Below are positions 1-5,508 of a DNA stretch of 5,904 bases, piece after piece (the stretch's first letter is position 1; each line of letters opens with the position of its first letter). Below the pieces are notes generated by a model that did not search any database, was not told the DNA's origin, and saw nothing but the letters and a program-made list of their open reading frames with translations. Source of the DNA: Gammaproteobacteria bacterium (lineage in GTDB: Bacteria; Pseudomonadota; Gammaproteobacteria; Granulosicoccales; Granulosicoccaceae); the NCBI GenBank assembly GCA_020444765.1, contig JAGRHW010000232.1:1-5904 (forward strand). The letters are read 5' to 3'. The translations under genes and the position numbers were made by a program.

Positions 1-838
1 GTTTCAAAAACAGGCGGCTTTCACCGGAAAAAGGTTTTAGCACGCCGTCGCGGGCGGCGGTTTCCAGGCTGCGGACAACCGTTGTGCCGATCGCGATGAC
101 TCTGCCGCCGCGTGCCCGGGTTGCGTTGATCTTATCCACCACGTCCTGCGGCACGTCGAGATATTCGGCATGCATGATGTGCTCGTCGAGGTTTTCGCTG
201 CGTACCGGCTGGAACGTTCCCGAACCGACATGCAGTGTCACAAAGCAATGATCCGTACCCTGCTCACGCAACTGTCTGAAAAACTCGTCGGTAAAATGCA
301 AGCCCGCGGTCGGCGCCGCCACCGCGCCGCGTTTTCTGGCGAAGATCGTTTGATACCGCGACTGATCGTCAAGCTGGTCATGACGTTTTATATACGGCGG
401 CAACGGCATATGGCCATGCGCCTCAAGCGCGTTCAGAACCGAATCGGTGTCGAAGCGCAAACGGAAGAACTCGCCCTGCCGGTCCAGCACCTCGGCTTGC
501 AGTACCTCTTCCAGCATCAGCAAAGCCCCGGCCTTTGGCGATTTGCTGGCGCGGATTTTCGCCAGCACGGTTCGCTCATCGAGTACCCGTTCAAGCATCA
601 CCTCGATTTGCCCGCCGCTGGCTTTCCTGCCGAACAGCCGCGCCGGCAAAACGCGGGTGTCGTTGAAGACCAGCAAATCGTCCGGATTGACGAGATTGAT
701 CAGATCGGAGAAATGCAGGTGATCGACCCGGCCGGCGGCGCCATTCAACACCATCAGACGGCTGTCGCCACGCTGTGACGGCGGATACTGGGCGATCAGC
801 GCATCGGGCAGATCATAGGAAAAGTCGGATAAATGCAT
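1..838 (-). CDS. queA: QueA, S-adenosylmethionine:tRNA ribosyltransferase-isomerase (C-terminus cut off by window edge)
   Basis: QueA transfers and isomerises the ribosyl part of S-adenosylmethionine onto preQ1 at position 34 of tRNAs, giving epoxyqueuosine, the penultimate step of queuosine synthesis in the cytoplasm. Translating the minus strand from the ATG at 838 gives 279 uninterrupted residues that match the E. coli protein from its first residues (MHLSDFSYDLPDALIAQYP). Family motifs seen are NDTRVLPARLFGRKASGG (59-76), HMPLPPYI (143-150), GAVAAPTAGLHFT (171-183), TLHVGSGTFQPV (201-212), EHIMHAEY (219-226) and GTTVVRSLE (251-259). The family is about 340-356 residues, so roughly 65-75 are missing past base 1; this is a window edge, not a pseudogene. 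No Shine-Dalgarno sequence precedes the ATG, which abuts a strong inverted repeat. tgt commonly follows queA and is expected beyond base 1, but that is inference. Confidence 0.97.
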   Translation of the reverse strand, partial: MHLSDFSYDLPDALIAQYPPSQRGDSRLMVLNGAAGRVDHLHFSDLINLVNPDDLLVFNDTRVLPARLFGRKASGGQIEVMLERVLDERTVLAKIRASKSPKAGALLMLEEVLQAEVLDRQGEFFRLRFDTDSVLNALEAHGHMPLPPYIKRHDQLDDQSRYQTIFARKRGAVAAPTAGLHFTDEFFRQLREQGTDHCFVTLHVGSGTFQPVRSENLDEHIMHAEYLDVPQDVVDKINATRARGGRVIAIGTTVVRSLETAARDGVLKPFSGESRLFLK

Positions 839-869
839 GGCGCGCGATGGTAACAAGACACGCGCGCCA
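838..869 (-). promoter_or_regulatory. Perfect 9-bp GC-rich inverted repeat abutting the queA start codon
   Basis: The arms TGGCGCGCG (838-846) and CGCGCGCCA (861-869) are exact reverse complements separated by 14 nt. In a queA transcript this would fold into a stem of eight G-C pairs plus one A-U pair, and that last pair uses the A of the AUG. The loop carries no Shine-Dalgarno sequence. A weak -10-like TACCAT lies between the arms on the minus strand, with a poor TTCGCC as -35 at 18 bp, so the repeat could instead be a DNA operator framing a promoter that gives an almost leaderless mRNA. The repeat is directly visible; the function is inference. Confidence 0.6.
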
Positions 870-873
870 AGGC

Positions 874-883
874 GAATCGATTC
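874..883. repeat. 10-bp palindrome in the lipoprotein-queA gap
   Basis: GAATCGATTC is a perfect 10-bp palindrome in the 60-base gap between the lipoprotein stop codon and queA, four bases from the larger inverted repeat. It could be half of an operator or chance. It is not followed by a T-run on either strand, so it is not a terminator. Confidence 0.35.
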
Positions 884-898
884 TCGGCCCGGCGGTGT

Positions 899-2224
899 TT
901 ATTCGTCGAGGTCAAGCGGCAACGGCGGGTCGTAATAGATACCGGTCAGGTCGTAGCACTCAAGATTGACGTAACCGTTGTTATCGTAGGCGTCCATATA
1001 ACGGTTCATCCAGTTATGCAGTTCAAAGCCCCATTCGGAATTGCTGCGGATGTCCAGCAGATCGGACGAGTCGATCAGGATACGGCCGCCGTCGGCAATC
1101 CTGAAGCCACCGCCCGCGGACCATTTATCGCCGTGGAAATCGCCCTGCCGGTCGGTCAATACCAGAATTTCGCTGATCAGCGCCCGCAAGCCGCCCAGAT
1201 CGACGTGGCACTGCGCTACCTTGTCATAAAGCCGGCCGATCTGAGTCAGGGTGAACTCGTCCACTGCCGCGGTATCGGACTTGATCGAAACCGGCCCGGT
1301 AACCAGATTCACCCGCGCGGAATGCACGTACTCGATATCCGGCAACGGCGCCGGCACGGGTGACGGATCATGGCGACCGCCGCTGTGCCAGTCCTGACAA
1401 CGCTGGCCGGCACGGCTGCCCGGATCGGGAAAGAAGTCATTGGCGTAAAACCCCATATAAACGGACATCGCCTCGCCCAGAGCCACGCCCTGATTCGAGC
1501 CTGCCGCGATCGCGGTATCACTATTGAGCACCGTAATCCGCGCAGGGTCGTAACTCCACAGATAACGACTCTCGTCATAACTGAAGTCGCTGGCTTCCCG
1601 CTCCGGAATGCGATTGACCACGCGAATGGCGGGATACGGCACTTCGCTTGCGCCGCTGCCCTGGCACTCGGCAATGCCGTTCCACATGCGGTACATCCAG
1701 TCGATATCGGTGGAATTCGACAGCACGGTCTGCGCATCGTATTCGAGATGCAGGCCGGACTCGTGTTCGAGCACGGTAAAGCCGTCCTGCGTGGTCGGCA
1801 GAACCACCGAGGCGGTTACCGTCACCTGCAGGGAATCCGTCTGCTCGAACTCGCCGTCATTGGCCGTCAGGGAAAGTGTGTAGTTACCGGCCTCGCTGAA
1901 AACCACACCGGTCTGCAAGCTGTCGGGCGAGGTAAACGTCACCGTACCCGGTCCGCTGGTTTTGGCCCACAGGTAACTGAGTCCGCTGCCCGGCAAACCG
2001 TCATCGCTCACCTCGCCGTTCAGAGTAACCTGCTCGTCAACCTTCGCCTGTAAATCGGCACCGGCTTTCACAACCGGTGGCTGGTTGGTGACACCGCCGC
2101 CATCGGTCTGAGGATTCGTGGTACCGCCGCCATCCACCTGAGGGTCTGTCGAATCGCCTGAATTACTGCACGCCAACAAAAATAAACTTAAAATCGCCAT
2201 TCCCGGCCAAACTGCTAGTCTCAC
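899..2224 (-). CDS. Predicted outer-membrane lipoprotein with a PKD-like domain and an unrecognised C-terminal region
   Basis: The protein has 441 residues from the preferred GTG at 2224. It starts with a lipoprotein signal peptide: a short N-terminus, a hydrophobic core (MAILSLFLL) and a lipobox LLAC with the lipidated cysteine at 19. Serine at +2 suggests export to the outer membrane. A Gly/Asp/Thr linker holding two copies of a 10-residue repeat (28-47) leads to one PKD/Ig-like domain (about 48-138) with SGPGTVTF and GNYTLSLTANDGE. The remaining 300 residues match no family I know; they contain four cysteines (187, 276, 339, 423), enough for two disulfides, and many Trp, Tyr and Asp. I see no HExxH or other catalytic signature. 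An in-frame GTG at 2233 would add three residues, but its G is the last base of the likely Shine-Dalgarno GGAG, which sits 8 nt before the 2224 GTG. It lies 60 bases upstream of queA on the same strand. Function is unknown; PKD domains usually mediate binding. Confidence 0.85.
   Translation of the reverse strand: MRLAVWPGMAILSLFLLACSNSGDSTDPQVDGGGTTNPQTDGGGVTNQPPVVKAGADLQAKVDEQVTLNGEVSDDGLPGSGLSYLWAKTSGPGTVTFTSPDSLQTGVVFSEAGNYTLSLTANDGEFEQTDSLQVTVTASVVLPTTQDGFTVLEHESGLHLEYDAQTVLSNSTDIDWMYRMWNGIAECQGSGASEVPYPAIRVVNRIPEREASDFSYDESRYLWSYDPARITVLNSDTAIAAGSNQGVALGEAMSVYMGFYANDFFPDPGSRAGQRCQDWHSGGRHDPSPVPAPLPDIEYVHSARVNLVTGPVSIKSDTAAVDEFTLTQIGRLYDKVAQCHVDLGGLRALISEILVLTDRQGDFHGDKWSAGGGFRIADGGRILIDSSDLLDIRSNSEWGFELHNWMNRYMDAYDNNGYVNLECYDLTGIYYDPPLPLDLDE
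2084..2143 (-). repeat. Two tandem 30-bp repeats encoding the lipoprotein linker
   Basis: Units 2114-2143 and 2084-2113 read PQVDGGGTTN and PQTDGGGVTN on the minus strand. They are in frame (ten codons each) and lie between the lipidated cysteine and the PKD-like domain. They look like a recent duplication that lengthens a flexible tether. Confidence 0.75.
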
Positions 2225-2232
2225 AAATCCCA

Positions 2233-2236
2233 CTCC
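2233..2236 (-). promoter_or_regulatory. Ribosome binding site that sets the lipoprotein start
   Basis: GGAG on the minus strand lies 8 nt before the GTG at 2224. The alternative GTG at 2233 overlaps this element and has no other Shine-Dalgarno sequence, so the downstream GTG is preferred. Confidence 0.55.
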
Positions 2237-2279
2237 ATCTATTTTTATTGGGTGATACGGCTTAAGTAACGCCCGTCAG

Positions 2280-2306
2280 TCTATAGCCACGCTCCGGCGA
2301 CTTCAA
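2280..2306 (-). promoter_or_regulatory. Weak candidate promoter for the lipoprotein gene
   Basis: On the minus strand TTGAAG (2306-2301) and TATAGA (2285-2280) resemble sigma70 -35 and -10 elements, about 55 bases upstream of the start codon. The spacer is only 15 bp, shorter than the optimum, so this is a tentative call. Confidence 0.25.
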
Positions 2307-2330
2307 TTAAATGATCGACATCAAACACAT

Positions 2331-2344
2331 GCCGGAAAACCGGC
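2331..2344. repeat. Short hairpin in the divergent lipoprotein / tRNA-Leu region
   Basis: GCCGG-AAAA-CCGGC is a perfect 5-bp stem with a 4-base loop. There is no T-run on either side. Apart from this and the two promoter candidates, I see nothing defined in the 188 bases between the two genes. Confidence 0.35.
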
Positions 2345-2368
2345 GGAAAGGAAATTTCAAGACCGCGC

Positions 2369-2397
2369 TTTACCTGTGCAGTGTCTTTGCCTACAAT
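2369..2397 (+). promoter_or_regulatory. Sigma70-type promoter of tRNA-Leu
   Basis: TTTACC (2369-2374, 4 of 6 matches to the -35 consensus) and TACAAT (2392-2397, 5 of 6 to the -10) are separated by exactly 17 bp. Initiation would fall near 2404, about 9 bases before the mature 5' end, a normal short tRNA leader. Confidence 0.65.
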
Positions 2398-2412
2398 TCC
2401 GCTTCATCCCGT

Positions 2413-2499
2413 GCCGGGATGGCGGAATTGGTAGACGCACCGGATTCAAAATCCGGCGATGGAAACATCGTGAGAGTTCAAGTCTCTCTCTCGGCACCA
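2413..2499 (+). tRNA. tRNA-Leu (anticodon CAA)
   Basis: A full cloverleaf of 87 nt can be drawn. The acceptor stem is GCCGGGA (2413-2419) with TCTCGGC (2489-2495), including one G-U pair. The D arm begins GCGGAATTGGTAGACGC. The anticodon stem is CCGGA/TCCGG with loop TTCAAAA, so the anticodon is CAA, reading UUG. The long class II variable arm (CGATG-GAAA-CATCG) is typical of leucine tRNAs. The T arm is GAGAG-TTCAAGT-CTCTC. A discriminator A and an encoded CCA close the gene. It matches E. coli tRNA-Leu(CAA) in layout and anticodon loop. From memory, a tRNA-Leu also sits next to queA in Pseudomonas, so the position may be ancestral. Confidence 0.97.
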
Positions 2500-2503
2500 C
2501 TCT

Positions 2504-2533
2504 TTCCCGAACGGGAAGCACCCGTCAGATTTT
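2504..2533 (+). terminator. Weak candidate terminator after tRNA-Leu
   Basis: Two alternative small hairpins share the CGGG at 2512-2515: TTCCC-GAAC-GGGAA (2504-2517), and CGGG-AAGCA-CCCG (2512-2524), which is followed after five bases by TTTT (2530-2533). Neither has a canonical adjacent T-run. On the minus strand no T-run follows the phosphoribosyltransferase stop either. Confidence 0.25.
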
Positions 2534-3097
2534 CACACCCTGCAAATCCTGCATGATGTCGTAGAGATAAGGTTTGTTGTCGCGGATTTCTTCTTCCGTA
2601 AGGCCGGACATTTCATGCGGAAACACCAGCCAGTCGTCGGTTTCATGCACAAAAAAATCGGGCCGCATGGTGGTGCGGTTTTTGGCCGGTTTGAAATAGG
2701 CGGTGGCAACCCGGATCTGTGCCGGCGTATTGCGTCTGGCCTTTTGCCTCAGCGTATCGATAATCGCCTGCACGCTGAGGCCGGTATCGAATACGTCGTC
2801 GATAATCAGCAGCGAATCCTCGGCATTGATATTGTTGAGGATATAATCGAGTCCGTGCACGCGGACGCTGCCTTCCCGGCGCTCCATCCCCTTGTAGGAA
2901 GAAGTCCGTATCGAGATATGATCGGTATGCACATTGTATTGCTCGAGCAGCTCCTGCACCGCAATGCCGACCGGCGTGCCGCCGCGCCAGACGCCGGCGA
3001 TAAAATCCGGACGGAAATCGCTCTTCAGAATCTGCGCACCCAGCGCCAGGGAGTCCTCGAGCAAACTCTGGGCAGTCAGGTAGCGTTTTTCGCTCAT
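2525..3097 (-). CDS. Hypoxanthine/purine-type phosphoribosyltransferase
   Basis: The 190-residue protein is a type I phosphoribosyltransferase. The 5-phosphoribosyl-diphosphate binding motif is [13 protein letters not shown] (96-108), preceded by [10 protein letters not shown] (35-44), which fits the pyrophosphate-binding loop. Enzymes of this kind join a purine base to PRPP to give the nucleotide and pyrophosphate in the cytoplasm. The closest type I recall is the COG2236-like group annotated as hypoxanthine phosphoribosyltransferase, not the classic E. coli Hpt, so the base specificity (hypoxanthine, guanine or xanthine) is uncertain and no symbol is given. The ATG at 3097 overlaps the pyrF stop by 4 nt (ATGA), and a GGAG 7 nt upstream lies inside the last pyrF codons, so it is the coupled last gene of the operon. 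It converges on tRNA-Leu 25 nt past its stop. Confidence 0.9.
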   Translation of the reverse strand: MSEKRYLTAQSLLEDSLALGAQILKSDFRPDFIAGVWRGGTPVGIAVQELLEQYNVHTDHISIRTSSYKGMERREGSVRVHGLDYILNNINAEDSLLIIDDVFDTGLSVQAIIDTLRQKARRNTPAQIRVATAYFKPAKNRTTMRPDFFVHETDDWLVFPHEMSGLTEEEIRDNKPYLYDIMQDLQGVKI

Positions 3098-3810
3098 AGG
3101 GGAACTCCAAGCTCGAGGTTGATGCGATTAAGGGTTTTCAAAGGATTGTCGGAGGCGGTAATCGAACGCCCGATCACCAGATAATCAGCACCGGCGGCGA
3201 CCGCCTTGAGCGGCGTCATGACTCGCCGCTGATCGTCCGCCGCCGAGTCTGCGGTTCTGATACCCGGTGTGACCAGGCAGAATCCGTCAGCAAACTTCTG
3301 CTTCAAACCGGAGGCTTCCTGCGCGGAACAAACCACGCCGTCCAAGCCGCACTCAAATACAAGCCCGGATAGATAATCCACCTGTTCCGCAACGCTCCGT
3401 TCGACACCGGATTCGTGCAAGTCCTTATCCGTCATGCTGGTCAAGACCGTAACGCCAATCAATAGAGGCGCTTTACCGCTGGCGTCCACCCCCGCTTTCG
3501 CCGCCTCCATCATGCGCCGACCACCGCTGGCGTGTACGTTAAGCATCCAGACACCCAGCTCCGCCGCCGCACGGCAGGCACTCGCCACGGTGTTGGGAAT
3601 ATCATGAAACTTGAGATCCAGAAATACCTCATAGCCTTGCCCGATCAGCGATTTGACGAACTCCGGGCCGGCGATGGTAAACAATTGCTTGCCCACTTTC
3701 AGCCGACAGGACCGGGGATCGAGCTGCGAGACAAGCGCCAAGGCGTTTTCCGGCTTTTCGTAATCCAGCGCGACAATGACCGGTGACTGGCAGACCCTGC
3801 TTTCGTCCAA
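3094..3810 (-). CDS. pyrF: PyrF, orotidine 5'-phosphate decarboxylase
   Basis: PyrF decarboxylates orotidine 5'-phosphate to UMP, the last step of de novo pyrimidine synthesis, in the cytoplasm. From the preferred TTG start the protein has 238 residues. Catalytic residues are visible: Asp16 in VALDY, Lys38 in RLKVGK, and Asp65, Lys67 and Asp70 in [12 protein letters not shown]. Downstream come [32 protein letters not shown] and the phosphate-binding [10 protein letters not shown]. The E. coli enzyme has 245 residues. The TTG at 3810 begins one base after the lapB stop codon and has AAGGAG six bases upstream. An in-frame GTG at 3828 would add six residues and overlap lapB by 17 nt, but has no convincing ribosome binding site. 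Identity is certain; the start is probable. Confidence 0.97.
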   Translation of the reverse strand: MDESRVCQSPVIVALDYEKPENALALVSQLDPRSCRLKVGKQLFTIAGPEFVKSLIGQGYEVFLDLKFHDIPNTVASACRAAAELGVWMLNVHASGGRRMMEAAKAGVDASGKAPLLIGVTVLTSMTDKDLHESGVERSVAEQVDYLSGLVFECGLDGVVCSAQEASGLKQKFADGFCLVTPGIRTADSAADDQRRVMTPLKAVAAGADYLVIGRSITASDNPLKTLNRINLELGVPL

Positions 3811-3811
3811 T

Positions 3812-4981
3812 TTATTCTCCTTCCGCACCTATGACTGTTCTGACGGTATCCCAGCTACCACAACTCGGGCACCGCCAGTGCAATGTCTTTGCCTTGAAGC
3901 CGCAATCCGTGCAGACGTATCCGGGCTTGTCTTCCACCACGCTGTCGAGCATCTTGATGATCACCGCAACTTTCTCCCGCTCCCCGGGCTTGCTGTTTTT
4001 CAACTCGCCCTGCGCCCAGTCGCGCAGGCCCTTGAGTGATGGCCGCTTGAGAATCTGCTGCTTGAAAAACTGATCCGCCTCGACCGGACCATCGAGACGT
4101 TCGATCATTTTGCGCGTGGTCTTGATGACCGAATAACTGTTGTAACGACTGCGCACCTGATCGATATAGGCATGCAACGCCGTTTCATTCTGCAACTCGC
4201 AATAGGAGGTCAACAGGGGTTCGATAATCTCCGGCGTCAACTCCGGGCTCTGCTTTTCGACTTCGGTAAAACACTCGATGGCACGCTGATAATCCTTGCG
4301 CTCCATGGCGAGGTTGCCTCGCAGGATATTGGCCCTGGCGCTGACGGGGTTTTCCCTGAGTGCTTTTTTCAGATAGTCACGCGCCCGCTCGTTGTCATTC
4401 TTCTCCAGTGCGCTTTCAGCCAGCTCGCAAAAATAATGACCCATCTGTACCCGCCGGTAGTTACCGGTGATTTGCTGGCTTTCTTCCGCCAGCTGGATGG
4501 CGCGCTCCCAGTCACTTTCGCGCTCGAACACCCTGATCAGCTCATTGTAAGCCGTTTCCATGTGCTGCTTGCGCTTAAGCAGTTGCCGGAATAATTCTTC
4601 GGCCCGGTCGAGCAGCCCGGATGACATGTAGTCATTCGCAAGTTCAAGCAAGGCATTGGCATTGATGGGTGTTTTCGGATCGGTCCGCTCGACCAGATTC
4701 TGGTGGATTCTGATTGCCCGGTCGAACTCTCCCCGGCGGCGGAACAGATTACCCAGCGCCAGCTGGGTGTCAGCCATCTCCTGATCAACCTCGGAAATAC
4801 CGACAAACAGCTCGATCGCCTTGTCCTGCTGATCGTTGATCAGGTATTTCAGTCCGCGGAAATAGCTGGACTCATTGTCGATCGGCTGCGGATATGAGGG
4901 TTGTGGTCCGCCGCTACGACGCCCCCCCCACCAGCCGAAGACAAAGGCAACAGGTAAAAGCAACCACAGGAGATTCAACAT
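3812..4981 (-). CDS. lapB: LapB (YciM), lipopolysaccharide assembly protein B
   Basis: LapB is an inner-membrane adaptor that promotes FtsH-dependent degradation of LpxC and so limits lipopolysaccharide synthesis. The protein has 389 residues, the same length as in E. coli. It shows one N-terminal transmembrane segment (about 2-18, [18 protein letters not shown]), followed by GRR, so the bulk faces the cytoplasm. Tetratricopeptide-type helical repeats fill about 40-310, with [29 protein letters not shown] and LLDRAEELF clearly visible. A C-terminal rubredoxin-like metal site has Cys357, Cys360, Cys371 and Cys374 (CTDCG, CPSCGSW). It follows lapA by 11 nt and is followed by pyrF after 1 nt. 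Oddities are the absence of a well-placed Shine-Dalgarno sequence before the ATG and a run of eight G on the coding strand at codons 18-20. Confidence 0.97.
   Translation of the reverse strand: MLNLLWLLLPVAFVFGWWGGRRSGGPQPSYPQPIDNESSYFRGLKYLINDQQDKAIELFVGISEVDQEMADTQLALGNLFRRRGEFDRAIRIHQNLVERTDPKTPINANALLELANDYMSSGLLDRAEELFRQLLKRKQHMETAYNELIRVFERESDWERAIQLAEESQQITGNYRRVQMGHYFCELAESALEKNDNERARDYLKKALRENPVSARANILRGNLAMERKDYQRAIECFTEVEKQSPELTPEIIEPLLTSYCELQNETALHAYIDQVRSRYNSYSVIKTTRKMIERLDGPVEADQFFKQQILKRPSLKGLRDWAQGELKNSKPGEREKVAVIIKMLDSVVEDKPGYVCTDCGFKAKTLHWRCPSCGSWDTVRTVIGAEGE
3817..3822 (-). promoter_or_regulatory. Ribosome binding site of pyrF inside the end of lapB
   Basis: AAGGAG on the minus strand lies six bases before the TTG at 3810 and is made of the last codons of lapB (Ala-Glu-Gly-Glu). 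It would be inside the coding region if the GTG at 3828 were used, which favours TTG. A ribosome ending lapB would sit on it, so coupling is likely. Confidence 0.65.
4922..4929 (-). repeat. Run of eight G in the coding strand near the 5' end of lapB
   Basis: Eight consecutive C on the plus strand (G on the coding strand) cover codons 18-20, just after the transmembrane segment. Slippage by one base would shift the frame of nearly the whole protein. Confidence 0.8.
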
Positions 4982-4997
4982 GTGTCAGCGTGTCAGC
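4982..4997 (-). repeat. 8-bp tandem duplication at the lapA-lapB junction
   Basis: On the coding strand GCTGACAC occurs twice in tandem, immediately before the lapB ATG. The first copy contains the lapA stop TGA. With both copies the upstream G-run (5002-4998) is 15 nt from the ATG; with one copy it would be 7 nt away. Confidence 0.8.
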
Positions 4998-5262
4998 CCC
5001 CGGCTGCACCGACGCCGGCGGCATTCTTTTTGTTGGCTTTTTGCAAGCGGCGCGCTTTCAATCCGGCCCGAAGATACATCGGTAGAACGATCAGTAAACA
5101 GGCCAGAAATCCGACCGCAAAAGCCGCCAGGAGTTCATAAGATAACGGCGCCTCTATAGCGCCGAAATAATAATTGAATCCGGTTATCGCCGGGTTATAT
5201 TGGATAATGGCCGGTACCGCCAATGCCACCAGCAAAACAATCAGCAATCCAAAAATCGCCAT
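4993..5262 (-). CDS. lapA: LapA (YciS), lipopolysaccharide assembly protein A, DUF1049 family
   Basis: LapA is a small inner-membrane partner of LapB in control of lipopolysaccharide synthesis. The protein has 89 residues with two hydrophobic segments, about 2-20 (AIFGLLIVLLVALAVPAII) and about 43-63 (ELLAAFAVGFLACLLIVLP), separated by FNYYFGAIEAPLS, where the family typically has a short FNY-containing loop. A basic tail (LRAGLKARRLQKANKK) follows the second segment, consistent with a cytoplasmic C-terminus, and ends in a Gly/Ala stretch. The E. coli protein is 102 residues, so the tail here is short. TAAGGA lies 7 nt before the ATG. The context, between ihfB and lapB, supports the call as much as the sequence does. 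Confidence 0.9.
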   Translation of the reverse strand: MAIFGLLIVLLVALAVPAIIQYNPAITGFNYYFGAIEAPLSYELLAAFAVGFLACLLIVLPMYLRAGLKARRLQKANKKNAAGVGAAGG

Positions 5263-5328
5263 TGTTAATTCCTTAGGTTTCTCCGATAAAGCACAAGTTT
5301 AAACCGCCGGAGCAACACAATGGAAGCA

Positions 5329-5377
5329 CAGAATCCGGCACGGAACTGACTCCATACACGGTCTGGAGCTGATTCTG
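5329..5377. repeat. Imperfect nested inverted repeat in the ihfB-lapA spacer
   Basis: CAGAATC (5329-5335) pairs with GATTCTG (5371-5377), and inside them CTCCA (5350-5354) pairs with TGGAG (5364-5368). The two stems are separated by an unequal internal loop, so any RNA fold would be modest in strength. Confidence 0.35.
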
Positions 5378-5504
5378 AAGATGGGAAACAGCGGCCGGAA
5401 GCCGCTATAAAGAGTCTGTTGAAATTTCTTGCGCCAACACGAAAGGCCGCCGATCGGTCTCAAATCAGCGAAATTGCGGCAGGCAGAGGTTTGGAGCTGA
5501 CTCT
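5360..5504 (+). repeat. Pair of 17-bp direct repeats in the ihfB-lapA spacer
   Basis: GGTCTGGAGCTGATTCT (5360-5376) and GGTTTGGAGCTGACTCT (5488-5504) differ at two positions and are 128 bp apart. The second lies just after the ihfB stop codon. They bracket the hairpin at 5390-5406. The rest of the 246-base spacer has no gene I can support and no convincing promoter for lapA. Confidence 0.6.
5390..5406 (-). terminator. Candidate ihfB terminator or attenuator
   Basis: On the minus strand AGCGGC-TTCCG-GCCGCT forms a 6-bp GC-rich stem with a 5-base loop about 100 bases past the ihfB stop. It is followed by GTTTCCC, a weak T-tract, so termination is likely to be partial at most and read-through into lapA is possible. 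Confidence 0.35.
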
Positions 5505-5508
5505 CGGA

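Noticed and set aside
170..778. Plus-strand open frame of 202 codons across queA
   Set aside because: The minus strand of the same bases encodes an unmistakable QueA with all family motifs; the plus-strand translation resembles nothing and is a GC-driven shadow.
1370..2053. Plus-strand open frame of 227 codons antisense to the lipoprotein
   Set aside because: No recognisable domain, no good ribosome binding site seen, and the opposite strand has a signal peptide, lipobox and PKD-like domain.
2319..2331. Possible IHF binding site upstream of tRNA-Leu
   Set aside because: CATCAAACACATG matches the consensus at 11 of 13 positions, but the mismatches include a core position and such matches are common by chance.
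2480..2499. tRNA-Leu 3' end as an integration site
   Set aside because: No second copy of the tRNA 3' end and no integrase gene are found in the window.
2311..2556. Plus-strand open frame running through tRNA-Leu
   Set aside because: It contains the entire tRNA gene and the tRNA promoter, so it is not a protein gene.
3094..3110. Longer phosphoribosyltransferase frame or a frameshift at the pyrF junction
   Set aside because: The 4-nt ATGA overlap with a well-placed GGAG is an ordinary coupled junction, and both proteins are full length.
5411..5424. AGTCTGTTGAAA-type sequence as an insertion sequence end
   Set aside because: It reminded me of some insertion sequence termini, but there is no matching inverted end, target duplication or transposase.
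5463..5476. Possible IHF site just downstream of ihfB (autoregulation)
   Set aside because: AATCAGCGAAATTG has a core mismatch and needs a spacer one base too long.
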